From positions 1,798,001 through 1,862,000 of the forward strand of contig JAUKTV010000005.1 of NCBI GenBank assembly GCA_030549205.1: DNA of 64,000 bases, given 5' to 3'. The position numbers and the translations under genes are program-made. Below the pieces are notes generated by a model, which worked only from the letters and a program-made list of their open reading frames with translations, was not told the origin of the DNA and searched no databases. The DNA comes from Apiosordaria backusii. Its lineage: Eukaryota > Ascomycota > Sordariomycetes > Sordariales > Lasiosphaeriaceae. Within the stretch, counting starts at the first letter, position 1. Each line of letters starts with the position of its first letter. Below are positions 34,147 to 44,810 of the stretch, piece by piece.

Positions 34147-35108
34147 ATGTCGTCAACCTTCCACCACCCCTCCCACCCCAACATCCCAATCACCCTCCCC
34201 CGGGACTAACCCAATCCCAAGTCCTCAGTTTCCACCCATTCAACGTATGTCCCCCCTCCCCCCGCCTTTCCCTCCCCTATATACCCTATATACCCCCCCC
34301 CCCCCATCACTAACATTTTCACACTCCAGTCCTGGCTTTCCACCCTCCTCACCTCCCTCTCCCACCAATCCCTCCCCTCCCACCCTTTCCATCCCTCCCC
34401 ATACACCCTCCACTCCATCAAAATCCAATCCTTCGACCTCTTCCCCCCCTCCTCCCGCATCGGTTTTTTAAAACTCCAAGCCACTGTCAAGAACGAACAA
34501 GGAGAATGGCTCCCCGGCGCGGTCTTCCTCCGCGGTCCGTCAGTAGCTATGCTCGTCTTTCTCATACCCGATGACACCCCCCCGACACAGACGAGAGGTA
34601 TGTCCTATTGACAGTACAACCGCGCATCGCGGCAGGGAGTTTAAGCTTTGTTGAGCTCCCTGCGGGCATGGTGGATGAGGAGGGGGAATTTGCGGGGACG
34701 GCGGCGAGGGAGATTGAAGAGGAACTGGGGATGAGGATATCGGAGGGGGAGTTGGTGAATTTGAGCCAACTGGCCTTGGAGGAGGCGGTGGGGGGGCAAG
34801 GACAAGCGCAAGGGGGAGGGGGAACAGGAACAGGAACAGGAACAGCAAAAGAAAAGTTGGGGGAGGGGGTCTACCCCAGTCCGGGGGCGTGCGATGAGTT
34901 TATTCCTGTTTTTATGCATGAGAGGAGGGTGCCGAGACGGCAACTAAACGAGTGGGAAGGGAGGTTGACGGGGTTGAGGGAGCATGGGGAGAGGATTTCG
35001 CTTAGGTTGGTGAAGATGCGGGATTTGTGGAGGGTTGGGGGGAGGGATGGGAAGACGTTGGCTGCGGTTGCGCTTTGGGAGGGATTGAGGAGGGAGGGGA
35101 GGGTTTAA
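34147..35108 (+). CDS. Nudix hydrolase (ADP-sugar pyrophosphatase type), two apparent -1 frameshifts
   Basis: Exons 34147-34244 and 34330-35108 are joined by a GTATGT intron that contains a C13 tract. The N-terminus reads MSSTFHHPSHPNIPITLP, then GLTQSQVLSFHPFN|SWLSTL. The core has GRIGFLKL-like IGFLKLQATVKNEQGEW, FLRGPSVAMLVFLIPDD and the Nudix box GMVDEEGEFAGTAAREIEEELG (G-x5-E-x7-R-E-U-x-E-E-x-G-U). Two steps of -1 break the frame, at the C5 run 34197-34201 and the C7 run 34577-34583. One extra C at each restores 292 codons without a stop, and the summed length then divides by three. The family hydrolyses ADP-ribose or ADP-glucose-like nucleotides. I read the breaks as sequence errors; otherwise it is a recent pseudogene. 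Confidence 0.78.
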
Positions 35109-35259
35109 TGGGGTGTGATAGTGAGGGAGGGGGGGTTTGGTGTTGCGGTTGTTGTTGTCGAGGGGATGTGGTCATTGCTGCAGTGCTTGGCATGTTCAGT
35201 TCAAGACTCAAGCTTATAAGATGCAGATCCGGAGGTGATGGTAACAGGAAATAAACACA

Positions 35260-35404
35260 GGGCGTATGGTCTAGTGGTACGACGTCTCAGTTGCAAAAAA
35301 ATGTTTGAGGTCCTTGAAGCTGTTAGAAGTAGACACAGCTTGATAGGGTTCGAATGTTGCAATGCTCCTTGAGAAGGTCCCAGGTTCGAACCCTGGTACG
35401 TCCA
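35260..35404 (+). tRNA. tRNA-Ala (anticodon TGC) with about 73-nt intron
   Basis: The cloverleaf closes fully. Acceptor GGGCGTA (35260-35266) pairs with TACGTCC (35397-35403), discriminator A35404, and includes the G3:U70 pair that identifies alanine tRNAs. D arm GTC...GAC is at 35269-35283. Anticodon stem TCTCA (35285-35289) pairs with TGAGA (35370-35374). T arm is CCAGG-TTCGAAC-CCTGG (35380-35396). With T at position 33 (35291) the anticodon is TGC (35292-35294). An insertion of about 73 nt (35296-35368) sits just 3' of position 37, where nuclear tRNA introns occur. The intron itself contains a B-box-like GGTTCGAAT. Confidence 0.75.
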
Positions 35405-35581
35405 CTTTTTGCGACTCTTTTTAGAACTGTTGCTTTATACAATCAATTCTCTATTATATCCAATCTTTATTAATGTTGTACTCTTTGTCTACCTGAACTT
35501 CATGCTCTGAATCCCTTCGATTAACATTACTATTTCTTACTCAACTTTCTTCCACCTATCTCCCCGGTTGATGACCCACCC

Positions 35582-36529
35582 TCACAGCTTAAACTTCTTC
35601 GCAATCTCAATCCCCTCGGCCAGATTGGCTATCCTAGCGTCAATCGCGTACCCTTCTGCCTCCAACCTAATGCACTCCTCCCACAGGTCAACAAGCCTGA
35701 CGTGAAACACCTCGATAAACTCGTTCTCTTCCAGCTCGGGCTCGAGGTGTTGGTTTTGCGGTAGGGACATGTCGACGCTCACGTGGACCATCTTGAGGTT
35801 GGTGTTGGTGAAGCCGGGGTCGTTGAACATGACGGGGGACGACTCTATCACCTCGCAGACGTAGCCGGTTTCTTCTTTTAGCTCGCGGACGGCGGCCTGC
35901 TCGGCGGTTTCGCCTTCGTCGATGAGGCCGGCGGGGAGCTCGATGACGATTTTGTCGAGGGGGGGCGGTATTGTTTTTGGAGGACTACTTCGGGGCCTGG
36001 GAGGGGGGATGTGGTTGGTTGGTAAAGGACTGGACAGGAAGGGAGAGGGAGGGCGCTGGTGGGAGAGGGGGGGAAGAATATTTACCTGTTGGTTTCTCAA
36101 GAATGGCAACGATTCCTACGCCGTCGATGCCGCTTGCTTTGGGCCGGGTGCGCCGCTCGGCGGATTCCCATGTTCGGGTTATGCCTTTGGGGTCTCGGTA
36201 TATTTTTCTTTTTTTGCAGACGGTTAGGATCTGATATTCGATCAATGACGTGGTGTAGAAGAAAGGGTATTACATCGTGGATGTTTACACACTTACTTGA
36301 CGAGTTTGGTCCACACCGCTTCACTGTCTAGCTATGGACACAACATGTTGGTTGGTATAAATATCCCAGTGTTTGTTTGTTTTGGTTCAAGGGATGCTGG
36401 GGTATATCTAAAAAGATAATAAAAACTTACAAGAGGCTCAGTAGCTATTACTTTTGCTGCGCCTTCAGGTGCTGCCAGAACCATCTTGGATTGCACTGGA
36501 AAGTAACTTTCGTCTGACTTTGCTATCAT
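35582..36529 (-). CDS. Nudix hydrolase, YSA1-like ADP-ribose pyrophosphatase, one apparent frameshift
   Basis: Four exons on the minus strand (36431-36529, 36297-36331, 36086-36207, 35582-35996) give about 223 aa once one base is added. The protein order is VIATEPL|LDSEAVWTKLVK|KIYRDPKGITRTWESAER..., DGVGIVAILEKPTG, VVLQKQYRPP, then IELPAGLIDEGE and the Nudix box through RELKEETGY, and ends FAEGIE-like LAEGIEIAKKFKL. This is the YSA1/ADPRase layout. A -1 break lies between QYRPP and DKIVIEL at the seven-G run 35959-35965 (C7 on the coding strand), right before the catalytic box. The start at 36529 is uncertain; 36484 is an alternative. It faces Nudix gene 1 across the tRNA. Confidence 0.8.
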
Positions 36530-37823
36530 TTTTGTTTGTTGGTGGTGTGTTTGCGAGGTGTCCTGGTGACAATGTCGGTGTGTAAGTCGAGTTTCTTGGG
36601 CGAGTTTCCGAGGGAGGTAGTGTAGGCACCTCTTTGGCCAGGGCTCCACTAAGACCGATAGGGGAAGAAGAACAGGTGCTGGGGTCACCGCAGCTTCGGG
36701 GAGGGGATCCGCTGTGACCCACTGTACCTAACCACATGGCATCGTGGTGTTGCAACTCCCCACCGGCCAATTGTGATGGACGAGGGGACGGGGAGGTGCG
36801 TGATGCGCTGGCTGTTTTCAAGACACTTTTCTGCATACAATATCTACCATACAGACGACAATTGGGATGCTGGTCATGTGCTTCATGACCGACTGGAATT
36901 ATCGTGGATTGATTGGATCTCCGGGAGCGGCCGGGTCTGATATGCCGGGCAGTGGGTAACTGCAAGGGCGACGGGACTCGGGTACTGCTTTCTGTTCACC
37001 GAAAGATCGAGATTCTGGGAGTGGTCAAGCAATGTTGCGTCCTCGTTGTCGTCTCCCGCCGGCCCAGGTCTTGTATGCGGCAGCATGACGGGAATGCTAA
37101 TTGACGTTCGGCCTGACGCGTGCAACGACGGCAGAAGCCAGAAATGGTTGGTACGGAGTGAGCTGTCCTGCAGAGATCGTGATTGCCTCATGTTACAAGA
37201 TCCAACAGTGTAACTGAGAGTTGGATACTTTCTTCCATGTCCCATTTTGGTGCTCCTTGACTGTTAATCTATGATTTAGATACTGGTGAGGCTCAGCAAC
37301 TCATTGCAGCACTTAAAAACTCAGACATTGCTTCCTCGTCTCTAAAAGTCAAGAATCAATGTTCTGGAACTTCCCGGTAAGGCTATGCAAGGATTTTAAA
37401 AGAGGGCCACGATAAGGCCGCGTTTATCACAACCTTGTCTCTGCACCAGGAAAATTAACATGCAATTCCCTACGAATCAATTCATGTGCTTCTGAGAAAC
37501 GCTCAATTGGGCATCTGACCTGCCTGTTTCGGCCTCAATTTTCTCGTTTATGTTGGCTGCATTGCGAAAAAGATGGGACGGAAATGGGGCGGCGGGCATA
37601 TTAACTGCCGCGCCGCTCGCCTGTCCTGACGTCTCTGTGCCTTGTTTTTAATGCGCGTCATATGAAGCTTGTTTCGACCTCTTTCCATCTCTCACTGACA
37701 GCTCCATATTCTCATTTTCGCCAATTTCTATTTCTATTGTGTATCAATTCATCAGCGAATCCATTTTCTTTTCTTTAGTGTTTTTCTCATAAGGGGATCA
37801 ATTAGCACCTCGCTGCCGTCGCA
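36530..37823. other. intergenic spacer between divergent genes
   Basis: This is the shared upstream region of the YSA1-like gene (-) and the MFS gene (+). Frames at 36465-37245 overlap and lack coding character. A pyrimidine-rich leader precedes the ATG at 37824. Confidence 0.45.
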
Positions 37824-39583
37824 ATGGCAGCCAACAACGACAGAGCCTCCATCACAACAACAGAAGAAACCCCCCTCCTATCCGGCTCCCCTCCCCCATC
37901 ATCACCTCACCCCAACCACAACCACCCCGAGCACAGCCAGCCCCCTCTCACATCCACCATCTCCAAAAATGACCAACAACGCAACCTCATCCGCCCCCGG
38001 GTGATAATCCTCACCTTCATCACCCTCTTCCTCATCGAGCTCGGCATCGGCATCACCGTCGCCCCCATAAACGCCATCATGGAGTCCATCATCTGCCGGC
38101 AACACTACCCCAGGTTACCATCACTCTCCCCACTGTTAGACATGTTACCACCAATAAAGCAATTCGCAGGAGGTGTCACACTGATAGACGACCCCATCTG
38201 CAAATCGCCCGACGTGCAAGGAGAGCTGGCTATGCTGAGAGGGTGGGCGGCCACGTTTGAGTGTATTCCTGGTATCCTCGGTGCTGTGCCATACGGCATT
38301 CTATCCGACAGATGGGGACGGAGACCGGTGCTGGCCTTGAGTTTGCTGGGATGTTTGCTCTCGGTGGGGTTCATGTATCTGGTTTGTAAGTCTACCCCGA
38401 GCTTTGCGGGATATGAGATGATGAAAAGGGGGGATCATGCTGATAAAACGGGTAATAGTCTACTTCTCGGACGTGGTGCCTTTGTGGTGGTTTTGGTGGT
38501 CATCGGCGTTTGAGCTGTAAGTTATCTCGTTTGATCCGAAAGTTGGGGGTTTGAGGTTGAAATAAACATGGTGGCTAACATGAACGGTCAAATAGCATCG
38601 GTGGCGGCGGCGCCGTTCTAGTGGCTATGCTTTACACTTTTGTGGCAGACGTTGTCCCCGTTGACGGGCGTGCAACGGTTTTCCTGCAGCTAACGGCCGT
38701 GTTTTTGGGCTCGCAGATGGTTGCTGGACCGCTGGGGGGAATCATGATGGTAGATGACCCATGGATTCCGGTGTGGGCGTCGCTGGTCATAATAGGGGTT
38801 GCGAATTTGTTGATCCTGGTTTTCCCGGAGACGTTGCATCTTCATGACAAAAAGGATGTGGCAACCGGCTCGGAGGACGACAGTGATGACGAGAGATCCG
38901 GAGTGCAACAGCTCTTACACAAGGCAAAGACTGGGTTGGAAGAGGTTTGGGAGTTCATCCTTGGAAACAAGAGCGTGGGCTTGTTGATCATATCCATGAC
39001 ATTTGTCATTCTTGGTAGGTTTGTGGGCGAGCTCCTCCTTCAGTATGCTACAGAGAGGTATCACTGGAGTTGGAGCAGAGCGTCAATCCAACTCGTGATT
39101 CGGAATGCTTTCAGCATGGTCACGCTTCTGGTCCTGATGCCTTTTGCCAGCTGGTTTTGCCTTCAGCATCTCGGCATGTCCGCGCTGGAAAAGGACGTTT
39201 GGCTCGGCCGGTGGTCCGGTATCATCACGGTGGCGGGTTGTCTGATCATCGCTGGAGCGACCAACGGGGTACTCTTCTCTGTAGGACTGATCTGGTTTGC
39301 GCTTGGCTCGGGGATTACGTCCGTGATTCGGTCACTGCTGAACGGCCTGGTGGAGGAGCATCATGTTGGTACGGTCAACACCCTGGTCGGCTTCATGGAG
39401 AATGTTGGGATGATGGCGGCTGGCCCTCTCCTGGCTAAGAGCCTTAGCCTTGGGCTCGAGCTGGGAGGGATTTGGGCCGGCCTCCCCTTTGTTACAGCCG
39501 GACTGTTCATCACGACTTCTACGGCGATTCTGTGGATCTTTCGATTACCGAGACGGCCGTCGTTGGTGGATCTAGGAGCCTAA
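37824..39583 (+). CDS. major facilitator superfamily transporter
   Basis: Three exons (37824-38385, 38459-38516, 38596-39583) encode about 535 aa. The N-terminus has ETPLLSG, a dileucine-type sorting motif, and a His/Pro-rich segment. The first helix is VIILTFITLFLIELGIGITV. The conserved MFS loop 2-3 motif is GILSDRWGRRPVLALSLLGC (G-x-x-x-D-R-x-G-R-R). Further helices include AVLVAMLYTFVADVVP, VFLGSQMVAGPLGGIMM and WASLVIIGVANLLILVF ending in PETL. A cytosolic acidic loop (SEDDSDDERSG) separates the two six-helix halves. The second half carries NTLVGFMENVGMMAAGPLL. A 12-helix plasma- or vacuolar-membrane carrier is inferred; the substrate is unknown. All intron phases close. Confidence 0.86.
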
Positions 39584-41185
39584 AAGCGATGCGGCCAGAT
39601 CTTCCAGAAATTCCATCGCGATTCGCCGAGAGGTCATCTCAGCTGAAGCGGGACTCGAAAGCTTCCAGAAGACGTTGATCCCCCGGGCATCGTCAAAATA
39701 GACCCGATGGCAAACTAGGATGAACCCAGAATGCCACGATCTCTGGGAGGGTCCGGTCTACCGGGAATTGGCCGTTTGTGAAATCCGTGCAAGTTATGGA
39801 TTAGGGCCGAAATGTGGCCTCATTTGAATCGTTAGTTGAACGAAGGAGAAATGAGTTTTTTGGACCATGAAGAAATCGGTATGTAGTTCGAGTCAGCATG
39901 GAAGCAACAACTCATTTGAGGAAGAAATGCAAGCTGCAAGGGGCTTGTGCCGTTCAGCAAGCCACAGCTGCCAAACTGCAGGTAGCCGGAAATATCTAGC
40001 ACAGACCACATGCCACCACACTGGCAGCCGCAAGTGCACATACTATTGATTCTCCTTTCCACAGGCACTTTTCAGGTTGAGGCCGGAAAAAAACATGTGC
40101 AACGTTTGCTGCGAGAAGAGCACAACGTCCTTCCCGTCCGGGTGCGACCTGAAACGTCGTCCAAGTCGATCAACGATTCGATATAATTGTGATTGTCAGT
40201 CCACCCACGGATTTGTCTCACACCCCGCTGTTCCCGCCTTGGAAGGACGGCACGGGAGGGGTGATGAACCACTACCAATACAACCTCACCAGCAGACGCA
40301 TACAGCCATCATAACGACGCTGCGAGGACGTCATATAAAGCTTTTCTCCTGAACCCCTCGCCGCAGCCATGCGCCAGCGACCAGCTTCCAAGCGACCAAT
40401 CTCCTTATCGCTTCCCCTGCAAACCCCGTCCGATAGCCGACCACCCTCTTCTTCCTTTTGGAAACCATGCAAGCCTCACGGTCCAGGCTCAAGAAGAGGT
40501 GCCAAGTGGTATTATCGGACCTGTTTCTCAGAACCAGCTCCCATTGCACAATGGAATTCCGCACTGAACTCCCCAAAGCGGCTGGCTGGGACCCCTGGTT
40601 CGCCAACATGCCAGGGCTCTCCTGCTAGCGCTGCCACCTCGTGCGAATCATCTCCACCAGCGCGTAGCTCCAGTCCCCAACTGTGAAAGAGATGCGACCA
40701 TTTTCCCCCTCTCCATTCCTCTCTCTTCAGCTTTCGGTCTGGGTGATTTCTCTCTGGTCTGTTTTCCGTCCTCTTGCTGGCTTTTACCTGCCGTGTCTCT
40801 CATTTACAAACATCTCACCACCCGTCGTTCATTTACTTCTTTTGGACCGTACAAAGTCTCTGTCACCGCCCAGACCGACTGACCCCACGCTGCCCCTTTC
40901 CCGGGCTTTGATCTCAAAAAGCGCTCGGGCTTCCATGCCGGGAGCTTTGCAAACGACTCAGAGTTGAACAAAGTCCGCACTTTTACACAAGCGACGCGTT
41001 GTTACGTTTCCAGCCCCTGCCATATCCCGACCGAGTAGTACCTCGGACGGCCCGGGGTAGCATTGGATTGCTCGGTTTTTATAAGGTAGTGTGGGTTCGC
41101 CAGAAGAACCCCCCTCTCAACTTCGTCATCCTGACTTTTTCTTTCCCAGTAATGTATTAGTCTAAACAATAATCACTATTCGAAA
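39584..41185. other. intergenic spacer
   Basis: This is the 3' flank of the MFS gene and the promoter and leader of the proline-rich protein gene. Open frames of about 90-105 codons at 40331-40967 lie on both strands and show no family features. No RNA gene or repeat is recognised. Confidence 0.45.
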
Positions 41186-44100
41186 ATGGTGTCCTTCTTC
41201 GGCCTCAAGGTTGGGGGCAAGAAAAAGTGAGTGGTTATGGAGTCCATGCTGGAGAAACACGCGCCAACCGTTGATGCTACAGGAAGGCCGAAAACAAAGC
41301 AGCCGCGAAGGAGCCTGAGAGGCCAAAACGGATCGATCAGAATACTCTGGGAGAGGGCCAATTCTTTGGAGTCAACACCGACCAAAAGAGCGTATTCAAT
41401 GAAGGCAGTATCCGATCCGTGTCCCGCGCCGGGGCTGGAACGCCCCAGGCAGGCACCAGGAGCCCATACACCCAGACGCGCGAGACGCACAACCTTGCCG
41501 CGGTGAGCATGTTCGACCTGGGCACTGCCTCTCGCAGCGGCAGCCAGGCCAGTTTTCGGCCAGACTTGAAGACGCATGCTTCCGACATGAACTTGGCCAT
41601 GCGGTTCGGTGCGAATAACGAGTCCTCGACAAGTCTTGCCATCCCACCAAACTTCAACTCGGGTCCCCCCTCGAGAATGGGCTCGAGACCAGGAACACCA
41701 AGCGGGAGAAATAAGGCCTGGGTTAATCCTTTGGATGTTCACTTTGCGAGAGGTGCACCGACAGCACCGACACCGTTAAAGGTGCACCCTCTGGCACAAT
41801 CTAGCATCGAGCTTCCTCCCCCAACGCCAACCAGGTCTGAGACGGGCTCAGTTTTCGGCGAAGAGGCAGATGATATGGTGGACGCCGTGATGGCCTCGGT
41901 GAAGAAACAGGAGGAGGAAGACGCAAAGGAAAAGGAGAAAGCGCGGGAACTAGAGAAGAAGAAGGAGACAGCACGGTTGGAGTTGGAGAGGCTGGAAAGA
42001 CAAAAGTCAAATGAGTCCATGCTGCCAAAGTCACCAGTTGAGAGGCAACATCAGCTGTCTTTTTTCGACAGACCACAAAATAGCCCGACATTGCCAGGGC
42101 CAATGTTCCGCGGCAACATTGACCAACGGCCCGGCAGTCGAGGCGGGCTACGCCAGGATAGCCCAATTAGCCCAACTGGAGGTCAGTCACCTACTATTTA
42201 TCAAGGGCCCCCCCCTACAGGCCCTCCTACCCAATGTCTTCCCCAACCTCCCGGACAGGGACCGCCGCGTCAAGGACCACGAGGACCTAATGAAGTTTTG
42301 GGGTCTCAGCAGAGCAACACTCCTCCGTATAGCCCCAATCACAGTCCGACTGAGGCATCCCGAGGCGGCTTTCCCCCAAAGGCTGGTCAAGGTCCAAGTC
42401 AGCAGGGCCCTTCACAAGGCCCTCGCGATTCTCCTCCCGGCCCTCGGAACGGACCGATTCCTCCACATAACGGCCCCCAGAGCTCCCACCTACGCGGTCC
42501 TCAACAGCGCAGCTCTCCCCCACCAGGTGCTGGCCCTTGTCGGCCTCCCCCCGGATCTCACAATGCTGGACCAAGGAATGGTGCTCCTGGCCCTGGCCCG
42601 CGAGGTCCCGGCTTCAACGGACTACGGTCCGAGAGCCCGATGCGCAGGCCGATGGCGCCAGGGCAGTTCCGATCTGAAAGTCCTGCGCGCGGGCTAATGG
42701 GTCAAGGAGGTCGCTCAGAGAGTCCCGGGCCTCGGTTTATGGGCAACCATGGTCCTCGCTCAGAAAGCCCTGGCCCAAGGTTCCGGGGAAATAACGGGTT
42801 TCGATCAGAAAGCCCTAGGCACATCCCTATGGGGAACAATGGCTCAGCTTCTCAGCAGTATGGATCGGGGACGGGCCCTCACCCATCTGGGCCTGGCCCG
42901 ATGCCTCGTCCGCAGGTTGATACAACCTTTGTCCCTCATCCTCAAGTCGATACCGCGATTGTCTCAAGCCCACAGGTTGATGTCGCCCCCGAGCTCCCAA
43001 CACCAGCAACTGAGACCAAAAAGACACCACCCCTTATTTCAACACTGACGTCCCCCACGCCATCAACCGCGAGATCATCGGTTGATGATGAGTTTCTGGA
43101 CCAGCTTACCACTCCACCCGTTATTCGGGATGTCAGTGCTAAGCGGGATACCCTTACCCTGACTCATCGTGCTGAGCAGAGCTTGTCCATGAAGATTGAG
43201 GAATTGGAAAAGACGATTCTTTCCCAGCATGTCCTGAAACCAAGACCCACAAACCTCGCACCCGCACCCGTCAACCACAGAATTAGCACCGCCAGCAGCT
43301 GCTACAGCAACGACATGCCCGACTTGAAGGACGACGAGGACGACAACGATGAGCCGATTCTTTCCATCCAGCCAGCTCCGTTACGCATCCCTTCTCCACT
43401 GCCTCCGCCTGTGACTGCTGCGATAACAAGTCCAATCCAGTCCCCCGGAAGCCCCATCCGAGTCCCCAAGGCAGGCCAAAGACCAAGACGTCCCGGTCTC
43501 GAAGAGTACGGCGTCTCCAGCACCCAACTAAGCAACTCTCCCCGCGCCCGTGTTCCCACCCCAGCATCCTCCGCCACCCTCACCAGCCCAACAGACGCCG
43601 GCAGCATCCGCAGCTTCCACACCGCCAACAACTCCCCCCTTCCCGATCAACCACCCCTCTCATCAAGCCCAAAACCAGCCTCCCCATCCTCGCCCCTTCT
43701 TCCATCACATCAACCAGCAGCACCACCTCCCCTGTTGAACCCCCCAAACCACCCATCCCCTTCATCGACACCGGCTTCCAATTCGACTTTGGCACCACCA
43801 CCACCACCACCACCACCGGCCCCCTAACCCCCGACTCCTCCCACTGGCACCTCAACTCCCCCACCACCGACTCCAACTCCGCCCCAGGGGTAGCCATCGC
43901 TGCCCCCCTCCCCCTCCCCCCGCCATCTCTGATGAACCAGAAGATCCCCCCCTCCCGAAATTCACCCGCCCCAACGTCCCCCCACCCCTCAAGCTCAAAT
44001 TCTTCAACTTCTCCCCCGACGCCTCCTCCCGCGATCCCACTCTGGGGAAACTCACTCCACCTTTACATTCAGCGCCCCCAATGATTGCCGTGAACGACGG

Positions 44101-44419
44101 CCGACCTTCCACATCAGCTGGGTTTTCTTCTTCCTCTTCCACTACCCTGCCCAGTGGTGGTGGTGGTGGTGGTCTGCAAGCCTCCCCGCAGTTGATCTCC
44201 CAGTTCCCGGATGGCATGAAAGATGAGAACAGGCTGAGCTTCATGGGGATTGGCGTGGCGAGGGGGCCGAGTATCAGGGAGGTGATGAGGAGGCCTGGGA
44301 CGAGCCATGGGACGGGGCAGGGGCAGGGGCAGGGGCAGGGGCAGGGGCAGAGTGGGAAAGGGCAAGGGCAAGGGCAAGGGCATAGGATGGTGGATAGTTT
44401 TGGGACGGGGTTTATTTGA
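41186..44419 (+). CDS. large proline-rich protein with RSESP repeats and coiled coil, two apparent frameshifts
   Basis: Exon 1 (41186-41226, MVSFFGLKVGGKKK) joins exon 2 (41283-44419) by a GTGAGT intron. With one base added at each of two C6 runs (43634-43639 and 43916-43921) the frame gives 1059 aa. Features in order: basic N-terminus; EGQFFGVNTDQKSVFNEGS; a charged coiled coil near residue 180-215 (EEEDAKEKEKARELEKKK); Gly/Pro/Gln-rich stretches; five RSESP repeats (about 42600-42830); PQVDT repeats; a helix with RAEQSLSMKIEELEKTIL; Ser/Pro-rich tail; then FIDTGFQFDFGT and PLPKFTRPNVPPPLKLKFF. A GQ repeat and SFGTGFI close it. The protein looks like a disordered scaffold; I do not recognise a named family. 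Unrepaired, it stops at 43825-43827. Confidence 0.72.
44314..44349 (+). repeat. (GGGGCA)6 hexanucleotide tract
   Basis: Six perfect copies lie inside the C-terminal coding part of the proline-rich protein and encode alternating Gly-Gln. A related GGGCAA tract follows at about 44360-44380. The unit is six bases, so copy-number change would not shift frame. Confidence 0.85.
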
Positions 44420-44424
44420 ACAGA

Positions 44425-44428
<4 letters not shown>

Positions 44429-44469
<41 letters not shown>
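44429..44469. repeat. (CA)20 microsatellite
   Basis: An uninterrupted CA dinucleotide tract of 41 bases begins ten bases after the stop codon of the proline-rich gene, within its likely 3' UTR. Confidence 0.95.
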
Positions 44470-44471
<2 letters not shown>

Positions 44472-44810
44472 GTTATGTTTTTCTTGATTTGTTTGAGCCT
44501 TCTTGTAAATATTTATGTGTATAACCCCCCTTTTTTGTCATGACGACAGAACGACATCTAGGATTGGGTTAGAAATTAGGTAGGCATTGGGATACCAAGA
44601 AAGAGCAGGAGAAATCATCATCATCATCATAATCAGTATCAGCATCGTGTCATCTCATGGCTGCTGTTTTCACAGAGTCAAAACAATAAAAAACTTGAAT
44701 TAAATCATTCATCATTTACTATTCACCCGCTAAATGTCCAAAACTACCTGCCCACTTCTAATCTCCATTTATATCCCTACTATATACACACTTGAAGCTG
44801 CAACACAAAA

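Noticed and set aside
33784..34209. 141-codon frame covering the leader and N-terminus of Nudix gene 1
   Set aside because: Upstream part is an ACC-repeat leader; only the last codons from 34147 match the Nudix N-terminus.
34588..34607. A 20-nt GT...AG intron in Nudix gene 1 as an explanation of the frame change
   Set aside because: Far shorter than any fungal spliceosomal intron in the window; a one-base change in the C7 run just upstream explains the shift better.
28856..41185. A secondary-metabolite or resistance cluster around the two MFS genes
   Set aside because: No synthase, P450 or pathway regulator is nearby; neighbours are Nudix, tRNA and hypothetical genes.
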